Positions 25,144 to 34,630 of a stretch of DNA of 64,000 bases are shown here, in pieces (positions within the stretch are counted from its first letter, which is position 1; every line of letters starts with the position of its first letter). The translations under genes and the position numbers were made by a program. The DNA is from Paramixta manurensis (lineage in GTDB: Bacteria; Pseudomonadota; Gammaproteobacteria; Enterobacterales; Enterobacteriaceae), in assembly GCF_013285385.1 (NCBI RefSeq), contig NZ_CP054212.1:1674001-1738000 (forward strand), in the 5' to 3' direction. Below the pieces are notes generated by a model. The model had not been told where the DNA came from. It made no database searches and worked only from the letters and a program-made list of their open reading frames with translations.

Positions 25144-25464
25144 ATGGGAAACAACAACGATTGGCTTAACTTTGAACATGTTGCAGATGAGAAACTGCGC
25201 GAAGGTTTAAAGCCACCTTCGATGTATAAAGTTATACTCAACAATGACGATTACACACCTATGGAATTTGTTATTGACGTTCTGCAAAAGTTCTTTTCTT
25301 ATGATGTTGAACGTGCAACGCAACTGATGCTTACGGTTCACTACCAAGGGAAGGCGATTTGCGGTGTGTTCACTGCTGAAGTGGCGGAAACCAAAGTCGC
25401 GCATGTGAACCGATACGCCAGGGAACATGAGCATCCGTTGCTGTGTACGCTGGAAAAAGCCTGA
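25144..25464 (+). CDS. clpS: ATP-dependent Clp protease adapter ClpS
   Basis: ClpS delivers N-degron substrates (N-terminal Leu, Phe, Tyr, Trp) to ClpAP. The 106 residues have a flexible N-terminal extension and the core with NNDDYTPMEFVIDVLQKFF, the pocket residues after it, and VHYQGKAICGVFTAEVAETKV. It lies 56 bases upstream of clpA. The L/F-transferase gene aat, which creates such N-degrons, is about 5 kb away in this window. Confidence 0.97.
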   Translation: MGNNNDWLNFEHVADEKLREGLKPPSMYKVILNNDDYTPMEFVIDVLQKFFSYDVERATQLMLTVHYQGKAICGVFTAEVAETKVAHVNRYAREHEHPLLCTLEKA

Positions 25465-25520
25465 TCGGCATTGTGCCATCCGGGTACGATCTGTAGGGCG
25501 ATAATTGGGGGAGGTGCCTA

Positions 25521-27797
25521 ATGCTCAATCAAGAACTGGAACTCAGTTTAAATATGGCTTTCGCCAGAGCGCGTGAGCACCGTCATGAGTTTATGACCGT
25601 CGAGCATCTGTTACTGGCTTTGCTCAGTAACCCGTCGGCCAGAGAGGCACTGGAAGCCTGTACGGTGGATATTGTGGCTCTGCGTCAGGAGCTCGAAGCC
25701 TTCATCGAACAAACTACGCCGGTGCTGCCAGCGTCTGAAGAGGAGCGTGATACGCAACCCACGCTCAGCTTCCAGCGTGTATTGCAGCGCGCGGTATTCC
25801 ACGTCCAGTCATCCGGGCGCAGCGAAGTTTCCGGCGCGAATGTACTGGTGGCCATTTTCAGCGAACAGGAATCCCAGGCTGCTTATCTGCTACGTAAACA
25901 TGAAGTTAGCCGTCTCGATGTGGTGAACTTTATCTCCCACGGTACGCGTAAAGACGAGTCTGGTCAGGCGCCCGGCACCGAAAATCCGGTTAATGAAGAG
26001 CAAGCAGGCGGGGAGGATCGTATGGAAAACTTCACCACCAATCTTAACCAGCTTGCTCGCGTCGGCGGTATTGACCCGCTGATCGGTCGCGACCGGGAGC
26101 TGGAACGCGCTATCCAGGTTCTGTGCCGTCGACGTAAAAACAACCCGTTGTTGGTGGGCGAGTCCGGCGTAGGGAAAACCGCTATTGCTGAAGGGCTGGC
26201 CTGGCGTATCGTTCAGGGCGATGTCCCTGAAGTGATGAAAGAGTGTACGATTTACTCACTGGATATCGGTTCGCTGCTGGCGGGCACTAAATATCGCGGT
26301 GACTTTGAAAAACGTTTCAAGGCGCTGTTAAAACAGTTGGAACAGGATAATAACAGCATCCTGTTTATTGATGAGATTCATACTATCATTGGCGCGGGCG
26401 CCGCATCAGGTGGGCAGGTTGACGCCGCCAATCTGATCAAACCTCTGTTATCCAGCGGCAAGATCCGCGTGATGGGTTCGACCACTTATCAGGAGTTCAG
26501 CAATATTTTTGAAAAGGATCGTGCACTGGCGCGGCGTTTTCAGAAGATCGACATCACCGAGCCCTCTATTGATGAAACGGTGCAGATCCTGAATGGCTTG
26601 AAAACCAAGTATGAAGCGCATCACGATGTGCGTTATACCGCAAAAGCGGTTCGTGCGGCGGTAGAGCTGGCGGTGAAATATATCAACGATCGCCACCTGC
26701 CGGATAAAGCGATTGACGTTATTGATGAAGCGGGCGCGCGTAGTCGCTTGATGCCGGTCAGCAAACGGAAGAAAACCGTCAATGTCGCCGATATTGAAAC
26801 GGTGGTGGCTCGTATTGCACGTATTCCGGAGAAAAGCGTCTCGGCAACCGATCGCGATACGTTAAAAACGCTCGGCGAGCGTCTGAAAATGCTGGTATTC
26901 GGGCAGGATAACGCCATTGAAGCGCTGACTGAAGCCATCAAGATGAGCCGCGCAGGGCTGGGGCAAGACCGTAAACCGGTCGGTTCTTTCCTGTTTGCCG
27001 GCCCGACCGGGGTGGGTAAAACGGAAGTCACGGTTCAATTGGCGAAAGCGCTGGGCATTGAACTGCTGCGTTTCGATATGTCCGAATATATGGAGCGTCA
27101 TACGGTTAGCCGCTTGATTGGTGCGCCTCCGGGCTACGTGGGCTTCGACCAGGGTGGATTGCTGACCGATGCGGTGATCAAGCATCCTCATGCCGTCGTG
27201 CTGCTGGATGAAATTGAAAAAGCGCATCCGGATGTGTTCAACCTACTGTTACAGGTAATGGATAACGGTATGTTGACCGATAACAACGGCCGCAAAGCTG
27301 ATTTCCGTAACGTGGTGTTGGTGATGACCACCAACGCTGGCGTGCGTGAAACCGAACGTAAATCTATCGGCTTGATTCAGCAGGATAATAGCACCGATGC
27401 GATGGAGGAGATCAAGAAGATCTTCACGCCGGAGTTCCGCAACCGCCTGGACAATATCATTTGGTTTAGCCATCTGTCGCCAGAGGTTATCCATCAGGTG
27501 GTCGACAAGTTCATTGTCGAATTGCAGGCACAGTTGGATGCGAAGGGTGTCTCGCTGGAAGTTAGCGATGAGGCGCGTGCCTGGCTGGCAGAAAAAGGCT
27601 ATGACAAAGCGATGGGCGCACGTCCAATGGCGCGAGCCGTGCAGGAAAACCTGAAGAAACCGTTGGCGAATGAACTGTTATTTGGTTCGTTAGTGGATGG
27701 TGGTTCGGTTTCCGTCGGGCTGGATAAAGAGAAGAACCAGCTCACATACCACTTCCTGAGCGCGGAAAAGCGCAAAGCGGAAGGAACGGTACACTAA
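25521..27797 (+). CDS. clpA: ATP-dependent Clp protease ATP-binding subunit ClpA
   Basis: This is the AAA+ unfoldase that feeds substrates into ClpP. It has 758 residues, the E. coli length. An N-terminal ClpN repeat domain (about 1-145) binds ClpS. The first AAA domain has Walker A GESGVGKTA (about 214-222) and FIDEIHTIIGAG. The second has GPTGVGKTEVTVQLAKAL (about 495-512), VLLDEIEKAHPDV, and the ClpP-docking IGL loop in KSIGLIQQD. A strong terminator follows. clpP itself is not in this window, which is normal. Confidence 0.98.
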   Translation: MLNQELELSLNMAFARAREHRHEFMTVEHLLLALLSNPSAREALEACTVDIVALRQELEAFIEQTTPVLPASEEERDTQPTLSFQRVLQRAVFHVQSSGRSEVSGANVLVAIFSEQESQAAYLLRKHEVSRLDVVNFISHGTRKDESGQAPGTENPVNEEQAGGEDRMENFTTNLNQLARVGGIDPLIGRDRELERAIQVLCRRRKNNPLLVGESGVGKTAIAEGLAWRIVQGDVPEVMKECTIYSLDIGSLLAGTKYRGDFEKRFKALLKQLEQDNNSILFIDEIHTIIGAGAASGGQVDAANLIKPLLSSGKIRVMGSTTYQEFSNIFEKDRALARRFQKIDITEPSIDETVQILNGLKTKYEAHHDVRYTAKAVRAAVELAVKYINDRHLPDKAIDVIDEAGARSRLMPVSKRKKTVNVADIETVVARIARIPEKSVSATDRDTLKTLGERLKMLVFGQDNAIEALTEAIKMSRAGLGQDRKPVGSFLFAGPTGVGKTEVTVQLAKALGIELLRFDMSEYMERHTVSRLIGAPPGYVGFDQGGLLTDAVIKHPHAVVLLDEIEKAHPDVFNLLLQVMDNGMLTDNNGRKADFRNVVLVMTTNAGVRETERKSIGLIQQDNSTDAMEEIKKIFTPEFRNRLDNIIWFSHLSPEVIHQVVDKFIVELQAQLDAKGVSLEVSDEARAWLAEKGYDKAMGARPMARAVQENLKKPLANELLFGSLVDGGSVSVGLDKEKNQLTYHFLSAEKRKAEGTVH

Positions 27798-27813
27798 CTA
27801 ACGCGTGTTGATG

Positions 27814-27845
27814 AAAAATCCCGGCTTCCGCGCCGGGATTTTTTT
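27814..27845 (+). terminator. clpA terminator
   Basis: AAAAATCCCGGC and GCCGGGATTTTT pair perfectly around a 6-base loop, 16 bases after the clpA stop. The symmetric A/T runs could also stop the convergent AraC-type gene. Confidence 0.92.
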
Positions 27846-27854
27846 GCCGATTAT

Positions 27855-28739
27855 TTAGCGTGCGTCTTTTTTGACTCTGTCTTGCCGCGGGGACAGCCCG
27901 AACATCCGATGGTATTCACGACTGAATTGCGAGGGGCTTTCATAGCCAACGTGAAAGGCGGTGGTTTCCGCATTATTTTCGCCGGACAGCAATAGATGAC
28001 GGGCTTCCAGTAAGCGCAGCTTTTTTTGATATTGTAACGGCGTCAGTGATGTCAGTGTCTTAAATTGTCGGTGGAAAGCGGACGGACTTAATTGGGCGAT
28101 CAGCGCCAGTTCTTCAATACGTATCTTTTTCCTGAAATTATCGCGCAGAGAGTGGATGGCTTTAACAACGCGTTGAGTATGGTCATTGCCCAGCATGATA
28201 CGCGCCACCTCAGCGCCTTCGGGGCCATGCAGCAGCCAGTACGCGATTTCACGCATGATCATCGGCGCCAGTGTCGCAATGGCCTGCGGAGTTTCTAATA
28301 GCCGAACCATTCGCAATACGCACTCTGTCAACGGCCCGGCAAACTCAGTGAGTAAAACTGACGGTGAGGCAGGGCGCGTAGCGGAGGCAGAAATGCCGCA
28401 CTGAAGGCTAATCTCACTCATTATTGCCTGATCAAGCTCGATCACCAGCCCCAGATAGGGTTGCTCAGGGCTCGCCAGCGTTACCCGGCTGAACGCTGGC
28501 ATCTCCACACTAACAATTAGCGCCTGCCCCGCATGGTAATCGAACTGTCGGCTACCGAAACGGGTCGATTTTGCGCCCTGCAACACCACGCACAGCGAGG
28601 GCTTAAAAATCAAATGAGAAGGGGATTTCTCATGATCGGAGCGTAAAATCGTTAGCCCCTCGATAGCAGTAATATAAGGGTTCTCGCCTGCGCTACGCTC
28701 GGTGTAGCGCCTGACAGTATCAACCAAGGTTTGTAGCAC
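27855..28739 (-). CDS. AraC/XylS family transcriptional regulator
   Basis: This 294-residue regulator has an N-terminal AraC_N-type cupin domain (about 20-175) of the kind found in YqhC-like regulators of oxidoreductases. Two helix-turn-helix motifs lie at about 200-290: LIAQLSPSAFHRQFKTLTSL and a second in TTAFHVGYESPSQFSREYHRMFGLSPRQD. It is divergently transcribed from the SDR gene at 28885 with 145 bases between, so the SDR gene is its most likely target. The inducer is unknown. The pair sits between clpA and infA, where E. coli has the serW tRNA, and appears to be an insertion relative to the enteric backbone. Confidence 0.85.
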   Translation of the reverse strand: MLQTLVDTVRRYTERSAGENPYITAIEGLTILRSDHEKSPSHLIFKPSLCVVLQGAKSTRFGSRQFDYHAGQALIVSVEMPAFSRVTLASPEQPYLGLVIELDQAIMSEISLQCGISASATRPASPSVLLTEFAGPLTECVLRMVRLLETPQAIATLAPMIMREIAYWLLHGPEGAEVARIMLGNDHTQRVVKAIHSLRDNFRKKIRIEELALIAQLSPSAFHRQFKTLTSLTPLQYQKKLRLLEARHLLLSGENNAETTAFHVGYESPSQFSREYHRMFGLSPRQDRVKKDAR

Positions 28740-28807
28740 AGCCTCTCTTCCTGCAATGGTCGGAACATGGGAGAAGTTATAACCAGGCGAGTAGGATTAG
28801 GCAAGAA

Positions 28808-28826
28808 AATGCCGAGTTAAGGCATT
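28808..28826. promoter_or_regulatory. candidate operator between the AraC-type and SDR genes
   Basis: AATGCC and GGCATT form an inverted repeat with a 7-base spacer, midway between the divergent genes. AraC-family sites are often direct repeats, so this is only a candidate. Confidence 0.3.
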
Positions 28827-28884
28827 CATAACCTGACTTTTGGGCTTTATGCTGATGATTCTGTTCAGAACTCAGGAGAAGGTC

Positions 28885-29658
28885 ATGTCATCGTCAACTC
28901 ACACATCACACAAAATCGCGATTATCACCGGAGGAAGCCGTGGGCTGGGACGGAGCAGCGCCGTTAACCTCGCCCGCCGCGGGGTGGACACGATTATCAC
29001 TTATCAACGAAATCAGACGGAAGCTGCTGAAACCGTTCGCCAGGTTGAAGCGTTAGGCGCGAAAGCCATCGCATTACCTTTAGATACCGGTATTACCGGC
29101 GGATTTAGCCTCTTTGTCGGGCAGGTTGAGCAGGCGTTAGCGCAATGGGGCGCGGCAGGTTTTGATTACTTGATCAATAATGCGGGCATATCGCATCATG
29201 CGCCCTTTGATCAGGTGACCGAAGAGGCGTTGGATAGCCTGTATCAGGTGCATTTTAAAGGCGTTTTTTTCCTCACTCAGAAGCTGTTGCCGTTAATTAA
29301 TGATGGTGGTCGGATAGTTAATATCTCATCAGGGCTAACGCGGATTATTTATCCTGGCAGCGCGGCGTATGGCGCGATGAAAGGCGCGGTTGAGGTATTG
29401 ACGCGCTATTTGGCAAAAGAGCTGGGGCCGCGTGGGATTGCGGTCAATACGGTGGCGCCGGGTGCGGTGGCGACGGATTTTAGCGGCGGTATGGTGAGGG
29501 ATAATCCGGAAATCAATCAGCAGGTTGCCAGCTTAACGGCATTAGGGCGGGTGGGGTTACCTGACGATATTGGCCCTATGATTGCCTCATTGCTGATGGA
29601 GGAAAACCGTTGGGTAAATGCGCAGCGGATCGAGGTTTCCGGCGGGATGTGTATTTAA
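28885..29658 (+). CDS. SDR family NAD(P)-dependent oxidoreductase
   Basis: This is a classical short-chain dehydrogenase/reductase of 257 residues. The ATG at 28885 has caggagaagg in front; an upstream in-frame ATG at 28840 lacks a binding site. The cofactor loop TGGSRGLG (15-22), NNAG (98-101), catalytic serine in NISSG (148-149) and Y162-x3-K166 (YGAMK) are all intact, as is the PG motif in APGAVATDF. An arginine right after the glycine loop suggests NADP(H), but this is weak evidence. The substrate is unknown. It is likely regulated by the divergent AraC-type gene. Confidence 0.88.
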   Translation: MSSSTHTSHKIAIITGGSRGLGRSSAVNLARRGVDTIITYQRNQTEAAETVRQVEALGAKAIALPLDTGITGGFSLFVGQVEQALAQWGAAGFDYLINNAGISHHAPFDQVTEEALDSLYQVHFKGVFFLTQKLLPLINDGGRIVNISSGLTRIIYPGSAAYGAMKGAVEVLTRYLAKELGPRGIAVNTVAPGAVATDFSGGMVRDNPEINQQVASLTALGRVGLPDDIGPMIASLLMEENRWVNAQRIEVSGGMCI

Positions 29659-29670
29659 CAGCAAAAACAG

Positions 29671-29688
29671 AGGCCGGAATTCCGGCCT
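29671..29688. terminator. palindromic hairpin between SDR gene and infA
   Basis: AGGCCGGAATTCCGGCCT is a perfect 18-base palindrome. It gives a 7-base GC-rich stem with an AATT loop, between the convergent SDR (29658) and infA (29739) stops, and is likely bidirectional. Confidence 0.7.
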
Positions 29689-29738
29689 TGTTGATGTGCG
29701 GCAGGGTTGCGTATCTTCAGCCGCAGAATAGCGGTAAC

Positions 29739-29957
29739 TTAGCGACTACGGAAGACAATGCGGCCTTTGCTCAGGTCGTACGGGGTCAGCTCTACAGTGA
29801 CTTTGTCGCCCGTCAGGATGCGGATATAGTTTTTGCGCATTTTACCGGAGATATGAGCGGTAACCACGTGCCCGTTTTCTAATTCCACGCGGAACATGGT
29901 GTTAGGTAACGTATCAAGTACGGTACCTTGCATTTCAATATTGTCTTCTTTGGCCAT
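29739..29957 (-). CDS. infA: translation initiation factor IF-1
   Basis: This is an essential factor that binds the A site of the 30S subunit and helps start-codon selection. The frame continues upstream, but the conserved start MAKEDNIEMQGTVLD at 29957 gives 72 residues. It is a single OB-fold domain with NTMFRVELENGHVVTAHISGKMRKN and YDLSKGRIVFRSR, typical of the protein. It lies downstream of aat on the same strand, with 351 bases between. Confidence 0.98.
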   Translation of the reverse strand: MAKEDNIEMQGTVLDTLPNTMFRVELENGHVVTAHISGKMRKNYIRILTGDKVTVELTPYDLSKGRIVFRSR

Positions 29958-30308
29958 CGAATCCTCTGGGTGGACTACCTTAGTTTTGAACCGGCAAGAT
30001 AATGCCGAATTCCACGTATTATGTAAAGAATTGTTGGTGATTTCACCAGCGCTTACGTGCGCTTCGCGTATCACACGCAAGCTGAGTAAGCATTTTTACT
30101 TTGGAGTAATTGACGTCAGCGGGGAGAATTTCGGGCTAAGAACCTGTTGAAACCGGCTTCATTCGCACGATTAAAACGGTCCTGAAGGTGCGTTAAGATT
30201 CTCAGCCTGGTAATTCCGGCTTGCACAATGGCGATAAGCGGACGACATACCAAACGCATTTATTATACCACTATTGACCGCTAATGCGCATAAAACATCG
30301 TTTCGTCA
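29958..30308 (-). promoter_or_regulatory. aat-infA intergenic region (infA promoter and leader)
   Basis: This 351-base gene-free stretch should hold the infA promoters. The arms gcttac and gtaagc (near 30051 and 30085) form a loose dyad in the leader. The serW tRNA that lies near infA in E. coli is not present: no acceptor-stem or T-loop pattern is visible. I found no open frame with support. Confidence 0.45.
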
Positions 30309-31001
30309 TTAAAAAAGCGTCTGTCTGTGCCAGCAATCAGCAGAAACGGCCTGGTGAGCCAACTGGTTTACCCAGTGCAGATAATCGACGCGGGCGATCT
30401 CTTTTGCGCCCAGAGAGGCGGTATGCGGGTTTAAAATCTGGCAATCAATCAACTGACCGCCGTGTTGTTGAAAGTAGCGGCTAAATACCAGCAGTGCCGT
30501 TTTTGAGGCATTACTGGCGCGGCTAAACATTGATTCTCCGCAAAAAATCTGTCCCAGCGCCATGCCATACATGCCGCCAACCAATTGCTGGTTTAGCCAG
30601 ACCTCAATCGACTGCGCATGGCCCATTTCGGCGAGATTACGCCATGCGCGTTTCACTTCAGGCGTAATCCAGGTGCCTTCATCCCGTTGATTGGCGCAGC
30701 CTTCAACAACCTCGGCGAACGCGTGGTTTAACGTAACCCGATAGGGCGATTTGCGGTGGAAACGCTGCATACTGCGGCTGAGATGGAACTCGTGTGGTAA
30801 CAATACGGCGCGTGGGTCGGGTGACCACCATAAAATCGGATCGCCTGCTGAAAACCACGGGAAGATACCGCGCTGATAAGCGTTGAGTAAACGCGCCGGG
30901 CTCAGATCGCCGCCCATCGCTAATAAACCGTTAGGTTCGCGTAGCGCCATCTCCGGCGGTGGAAAATTTACCGATTCGCGGCTTAGCTGGAACAATCGCA
31001 T
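30309..31001 (-). CDS. aat: leucyl/phenylalanyl-tRNA--protein transferase
   Basis: This enzyme adds Leu or Phe from aminoacyl-tRNA to N-terminal Arg or Lys, making N-degrons for ClpS-ClpAP. It has 230 residues. Family hallmarks are FPPPEMALREPNGLLAMGGDLSP, RGIFPWFS, ILWWSPDPRAVL, the catalytic-region GGMYGMALGQIFCGESMFSR and a C-terminal DCQILNPHTASLGAKEI. It follows cydC by 32 bases, as in E. coli, and is probably co-transcribed with cydDC. Confidence 0.97.
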   Translation of the reverse strand: MRLFQLSRESVNFPPPEMALREPNGLLAMGGDLSPARLLNAYQRGIFPWFSAGDPILWWSPDPRAVLLPHEFHLSRSMQRFHRKSPYRVTLNHAFAEVVEGCANQRDEGTWITPEVKRAWRNLAEMGHAQSIEVWLNQQLVGGMYGMALGQIFCGESMFSRASNASKTALLVFSRYFQQHGGQLIDCQILNPHTASLGAKEIARVDYLHWVNQLAHQAVSADCWHRQTLF

Positions 31002-31033
31002 GGTGGATTACTCACTTAACTCTGTCGTCAAAA

Positions 31034-32767
31034 CTATAGCGTAACGCGCTGTTGAAAATACCAATAGCGCCCACGTTTTGCGAGTAACGTAGGGTGGGTG
31101 CCTTGCTCGATAATTTTCCCCTGATCCATTACATAGATACGGTCCATATTTTCCATACCTTGCAAGCGATGGGTGACCACAATGACGGTTTTGTCGCGCG
31201 TGACCTCCTGCAACAGTGCCAGGATTTGACGCTCTGTCTGCGCATCGAGCCCTTCGGTGGGTTCATCCAGCAGCATTAACGCACCGTTATGCAGCAGTGC
31301 GCGGGCAATAGCCAGCCGGCGCAGTTCGCCGCCGGAAAGCTGACGACCACCTTCACCCAGCCATGCATTCAGTCCTTCATGGTTATCCAGGAGCTTGTCG
31401 AGCCCAACCTGGCGAAGTACGGCGCTAAGGTGTTGGTCGCTACTTTCGGGCGCGGCAAGCCGTAAATTATCGCGCAGCGTGCGGCTGAACAGATGGACAC
31501 GCTGGCTGACCACACTGATCTGCGCACGTAGCGAGGCTTCGTCCCATTGCGCCAAGGGCAACTGGTTTAATGAAATCTCACCCTGTTGTGGATCCCAGGC
31601 ACGAGTCAATAGTTGTAGCAGGGTGGTTTTACCGCATCCGGTACGCCCGAGCAGCGCCACTTTTTCGCCATTGGCGATACGTAAACTGATGTCATTCAGC
31701 GCCGGGGAGAGTGCTTTGTCATAGCGAAAAGTGACGTTGTTCACTTCTACTGTTGCGCCGTGGCGCACCGCCGATGACGTGGCTGGAAAGGTCACTTGCG
31801 GCGAGTGATCAATCACTTCCGCCACGCGTTGTGCGGAGGCAATAACCTGCCCCAAATGCTGGAACGCGCCGCTAACCGGCGCTAATGATTCAAAAGCTGC
31901 CAGGGCGCAGAAAACAAACAGCGCAATTAACGCGTCAGGCGTAGAAGCATCGCCAACACCGCCAGCGCTCAGCCATAGCACAAGGGTGACCGTGAGGCCG
32001 CTAATCAGCAACATCACGCCTTGTGATAAAGCGGTGAGATTCGCTTGCTGGCGCTGGGCCGTTTGCCAGCGCTGCTCATTCTCATCCAGCCGTGCCCGCC
32101 ACGCCTTTTCGTTGCCATACAAGGTTAACTCGGCATGGCCCTGTAACCAGCGGGTAAGCGCCAGGCGATAGCTGGCCCGTTCAGTCGTCATTGCTTCGCC
32201 CGTCGGTCGTCCGGCGCGATAAAACAGCGGAGGCAGGACTAACAACGTGAGCAGCATAATGCCGCCAAGGGTTAAGGCCAGATGAACGTCCAGCCAGCTT
32301 AACCCGACGGTAACGCAGAGGATGACCACCAAAGCACCGATTAGTGGCGAGATCACGCGCAGATAGAGATGATCGAGCGTGTCGACATCGGCGACAAAAC
32401 GGTTTAACAAATCCCCCTGACGGAAACGAGCAATACCCGCAGGGGAGAGCGGCAGTAGTTTACTAAAGGTAAACACGCGCAGATGTTGCAGTACCCGAAA
32501 CGTACCGTCATGGCTAACCAACCGCTCGAAATAACGTGCCGCGGTACGGACAATGGCCGCGCCGCGCACGCCAGCGGCTGGTAGCATATAGTTGAAGCTA
32601 TATAAACCGGCGATCCCGGCCAGCGAAGAGGCGGCAAGAAACCATCCGGAGAGCGTTAACAATCCGATACTGGCTAATAAGGTGAGTATCGCTAACACAA
32701 TACCTAACGATAAACGCCAGATATGACGGCGATAGAGACGTAAAAAAGGGCGTAATGTCGGCATCAT
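31034..32767 (-). CDS. cydC: glutathione/cysteine ABC exporter subunit CydC
   Basis: This is one half of the heterodimeric CydDC exporter that moves cysteine and glutathione to the periplasm and is needed for cytochrome bd assembly. It has 577 residues. An N-terminal six-helix membrane domain (about 1-310) is followed by the ATPase domain with Walker A GRTGCGKTT, signature LSGGELRR, Walker B LMLLDEP and switch VTHRLQ. Its ATG overlaps the cydD stop (ATGA), so the partners are coupled. Confidence 0.97.
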   Translation of the reverse strand: MMPTLRPFLRLYRRHIWRLSLGIVLAILTLLASIGLLTLSGWFLAASSLAGIAGLYSFNYMLPAAGVRGAAIVRTAARYFERLVSHDGTFRVLQHLRVFTFSKLLPLSPAGIARFRQGDLLNRFVADVDTLDHLYLRVISPLIGALVVILCVTVGLSWLDVHLALTLGGIMLLTLLVLPPLFYRAGRPTGEAMTTERASYRLALTRWLQGHAELTLYGNEKAWRARLDENEQRWQTAQRQQANLTALSQGVMLLISGLTVTLVLWLSAGGVGDASTPDALIALFVFCALAAFESLAPVSGAFQHLGQVIASAQRVAEVIDHSPQVTFPATSSAVRHGATVEVNNVTFRYDKALSPALNDISLRIANGEKVALLGRTGCGKTTLLQLLTRAWDPQQGEISLNQLPLAQWDEASLRAQISVVSQRVHLFSRTLRDNLRLAAPESSDQHLSAVLRQVGLDKLLDNHEGLNAWLGEGGRQLSGGELRRLAIARALLHNGALMLLDEPTEGLDAQTERQILALLQEVTRDKTVIVVTHRLQGMENMDRIYVMDQGKIIEQGTHPTLLAKRGRYWYFQQRVTL

Positions 32768-34533
32768 TTTATTGCTCCCTGTCGCTGCGCCAGCAAGGCG
32801 GCGAATGCGCCGGAGGAGGCCGCCAACTGTGCATACGTTCCCTGCTCAAGTAATTGACCGTCACGCATAACCCAAATTTCATCCCACTCGGCTAAGCGAT
32901 CAAGTTGGTGGGTAACCAACAGGGTAGTGTGTCGATAAGAAGCTTGCAGCAATGCTGCGGTGACCCGATTTTCGCTGTCGGCGTCAAGACTGGCGCCAGG
33001 CTCATCAAGCAGTAACAGTTTTGCCGGTTTTAGCAACGCTCTGGCGACGGCGATACGTTGTGCCTGGCCGACGGAAAGTTGCGCTGCGCCATCGTCCATC
33101 ATGCTTTCCAAACCCGCCGGTAAACGATCAAGAAACTCATCAACTCCCGCGTCTTCAATCACCTGTTGGAGCTGTATCTCGCTGGCTGCTGTTCCGCTAA
33201 GAATATTTTCGCGCAGGGTCGATCCCGGTAAATGGGGATTTTGCCCCACCCATGCAACCAGACGATGCCAGTCTTGCTGATGCAGTTCACGTAATTCGAC
33301 CCCGTTTACCTTTAATGAGCCCTGATAAGGCAGAAAACCCAACAGCGCTTGCAATAACGAGGTTTTGCCCGCGCCGCTTTGTCCTACTAGCGCGACGCGT
33401 TTTCCGGCAGGCAAGTGGAAGGTGAGCGGACCCGCGAGCACCGTTCCATTGGGCGCGATAATCACCAGTGCGTCGGCATCAATAGTTAATGCCGCCTCAG
33501 GCGCAATCGGCTGCTCACCAGACTGCCGTGGTTGATTCGCCGAATGATGCAGAAAGGTTTGCAAAGCATCGGCAGCACCCACAGCCTGCGCTTTCGCATG
33601 ATAAAAGGTACCGAGGTCACGTAATGGCTGGAAGAATTCTGGTGCCAGAATCAATGCAAGGAAGCCCGCGAATAGGGTAACGCCATGACCGTAATGCCCG
33701 AAATGGAATTCGCCTAAATAGGAAAAACCAAAGTAGACCGCCACAAAGGCGATAGAAAGTGAGGCGAAAAACTCCAGCACCGCCGAGGAGAGGAAAGCCA
33801 GGCGCAGCACATCCATGGTACGGCGGCGAAACTCTTCTGATGAGGCACCGATGCTTGCAGTTTCGGCCTTCGCGCGCCAGAACAGCCGTAACACTTCCAT
33901 GCCGCGCAATCGGTCAAGAAAATCACCGCTTAGCCGTGAGAGCGCAAGAAAGTTGCGGCGGTTGGCATCCGCGGCGCCCATTCCGACCAGCGCCATAAAT
34001 AACGGAATCAGCGGTGCGGTAACCAGTAAGATCAGTGCTGCGGCCCAGTTAATCGGCAGCAGGGCGACTAAAATAAACGCCGGGACCAAGGTGGCTAACG
34101 ACATTTGTGGAAGATAACGCGCGTAATAGTCCTGCATATCTTCAATTTGTTCGAGTAGCAGCGTCGCCCAACTGCCGGCGGGTTTGCCCTGGATCCATGC
34201 CGGGCCCAGCGTGTTCAAACGGTCCAGCACCGCGGCGCGTAGCGTGCGCCTGATTTGCTGACCTGCACGGAATCCTACGCGTTCACGGGCAATACCGATC
34301 AGTGCGCGGATAACGAAACACAGGAGCAGCGCTAAAAAATCACCGTACAACTGCTCACGCGGTTGGTGCACGACAATCAATTGCTGCAATAACCTCGCCA
34401 ATAGCCAAGCTTGCGCAATAATTAACAGAGCGCTCATGAGGCCGAGCAAAGAAGAGAGGCGCAGCCAGCGACGAGCGTGTGTGCTTTGTGCTCGTAGCCA
34501 GCGGGTAAGTTCTTGTTGACGCGTTTTGTTCAT
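32764..34533 (-). CDS. cydD: glutathione/cysteine ABC exporter subunit CydD
   Basis: This is the partner of CydC, with 589 residues. The membrane domain is followed by an ATPase domain with Walker A GQSGAGKTSLL, signature LSVGQAQR, Walker B LLLLDEP and switch VTHQLD. The signature is the LSVGQ variant rather than LSGGQ, a known feature of asymmetric exporters. The order trxB-cydD-cydC-aat is that of E. coli. The trxB terminator upstream implies that cydD has its own promoter in the 34540-34630 gap. Confidence 0.97.
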   Translation of the reverse strand: MNKTRQQELTRWLRAQSTHARRWLRLSSLLGLMSALLIIAQAWLLARLLQQLIVVHQPREQLYGDFLALLLCFVIRALIGIARERVGFRAGQQIRRTLRAAVLDRLNTLGPAWIQGKPAGSWATLLLEQIEDMQDYYARYLPQMSLATLVPAFILVALLPINWAAALILLVTAPLIPLFMALVGMGAADANRRNFLALSRLSGDFLDRLRGMEVLRLFWRAKAETASIGASSEEFRRRTMDVLRLAFLSSAVLEFFASLSIAFVAVYFGFSYLGEFHFGHYGHGVTLFAGFLALILAPEFFQPLRDLGTFYHAKAQAVGAADALQTFLHHSANQPRQSGEQPIAPEAALTIDADALVIIAPNGTVLAGPLTFHLPAGKRVALVGQSGAGKTSLLQALLGFLPYQGSLKVNGVELRELHQQDWHRLVAWVGQNPHLPGSTLRENILSGTAASEIQLQQVIEDAGVDEFLDRLPAGLESMMDDGAAQLSVGQAQRIAVARALLKPAKLLLLDEPGASLDADSENRVTAALLQASYRHTTLLVTHQLDRLAEWDEIWVMRDGQLLEQGTYAQLAASSGAFAALLAQRQGAIK

Positions 34534-34630
34534 CAGTTGCCGTTCTTTAAGAAAAACGAAACTGGCAGCCAGGGCGGCATTGCCATGAGGTCAGCTAATT
34601 TGGGGCTTGGGCAATGTAACATGCGGGAAA

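Noticed and set aside
30081..30308. Possible serW tRNA upstream of infA
   Set aside because: No acceptor stem, T-loop or variable-arm pattern of a serine tRNA can be seen on either strand.
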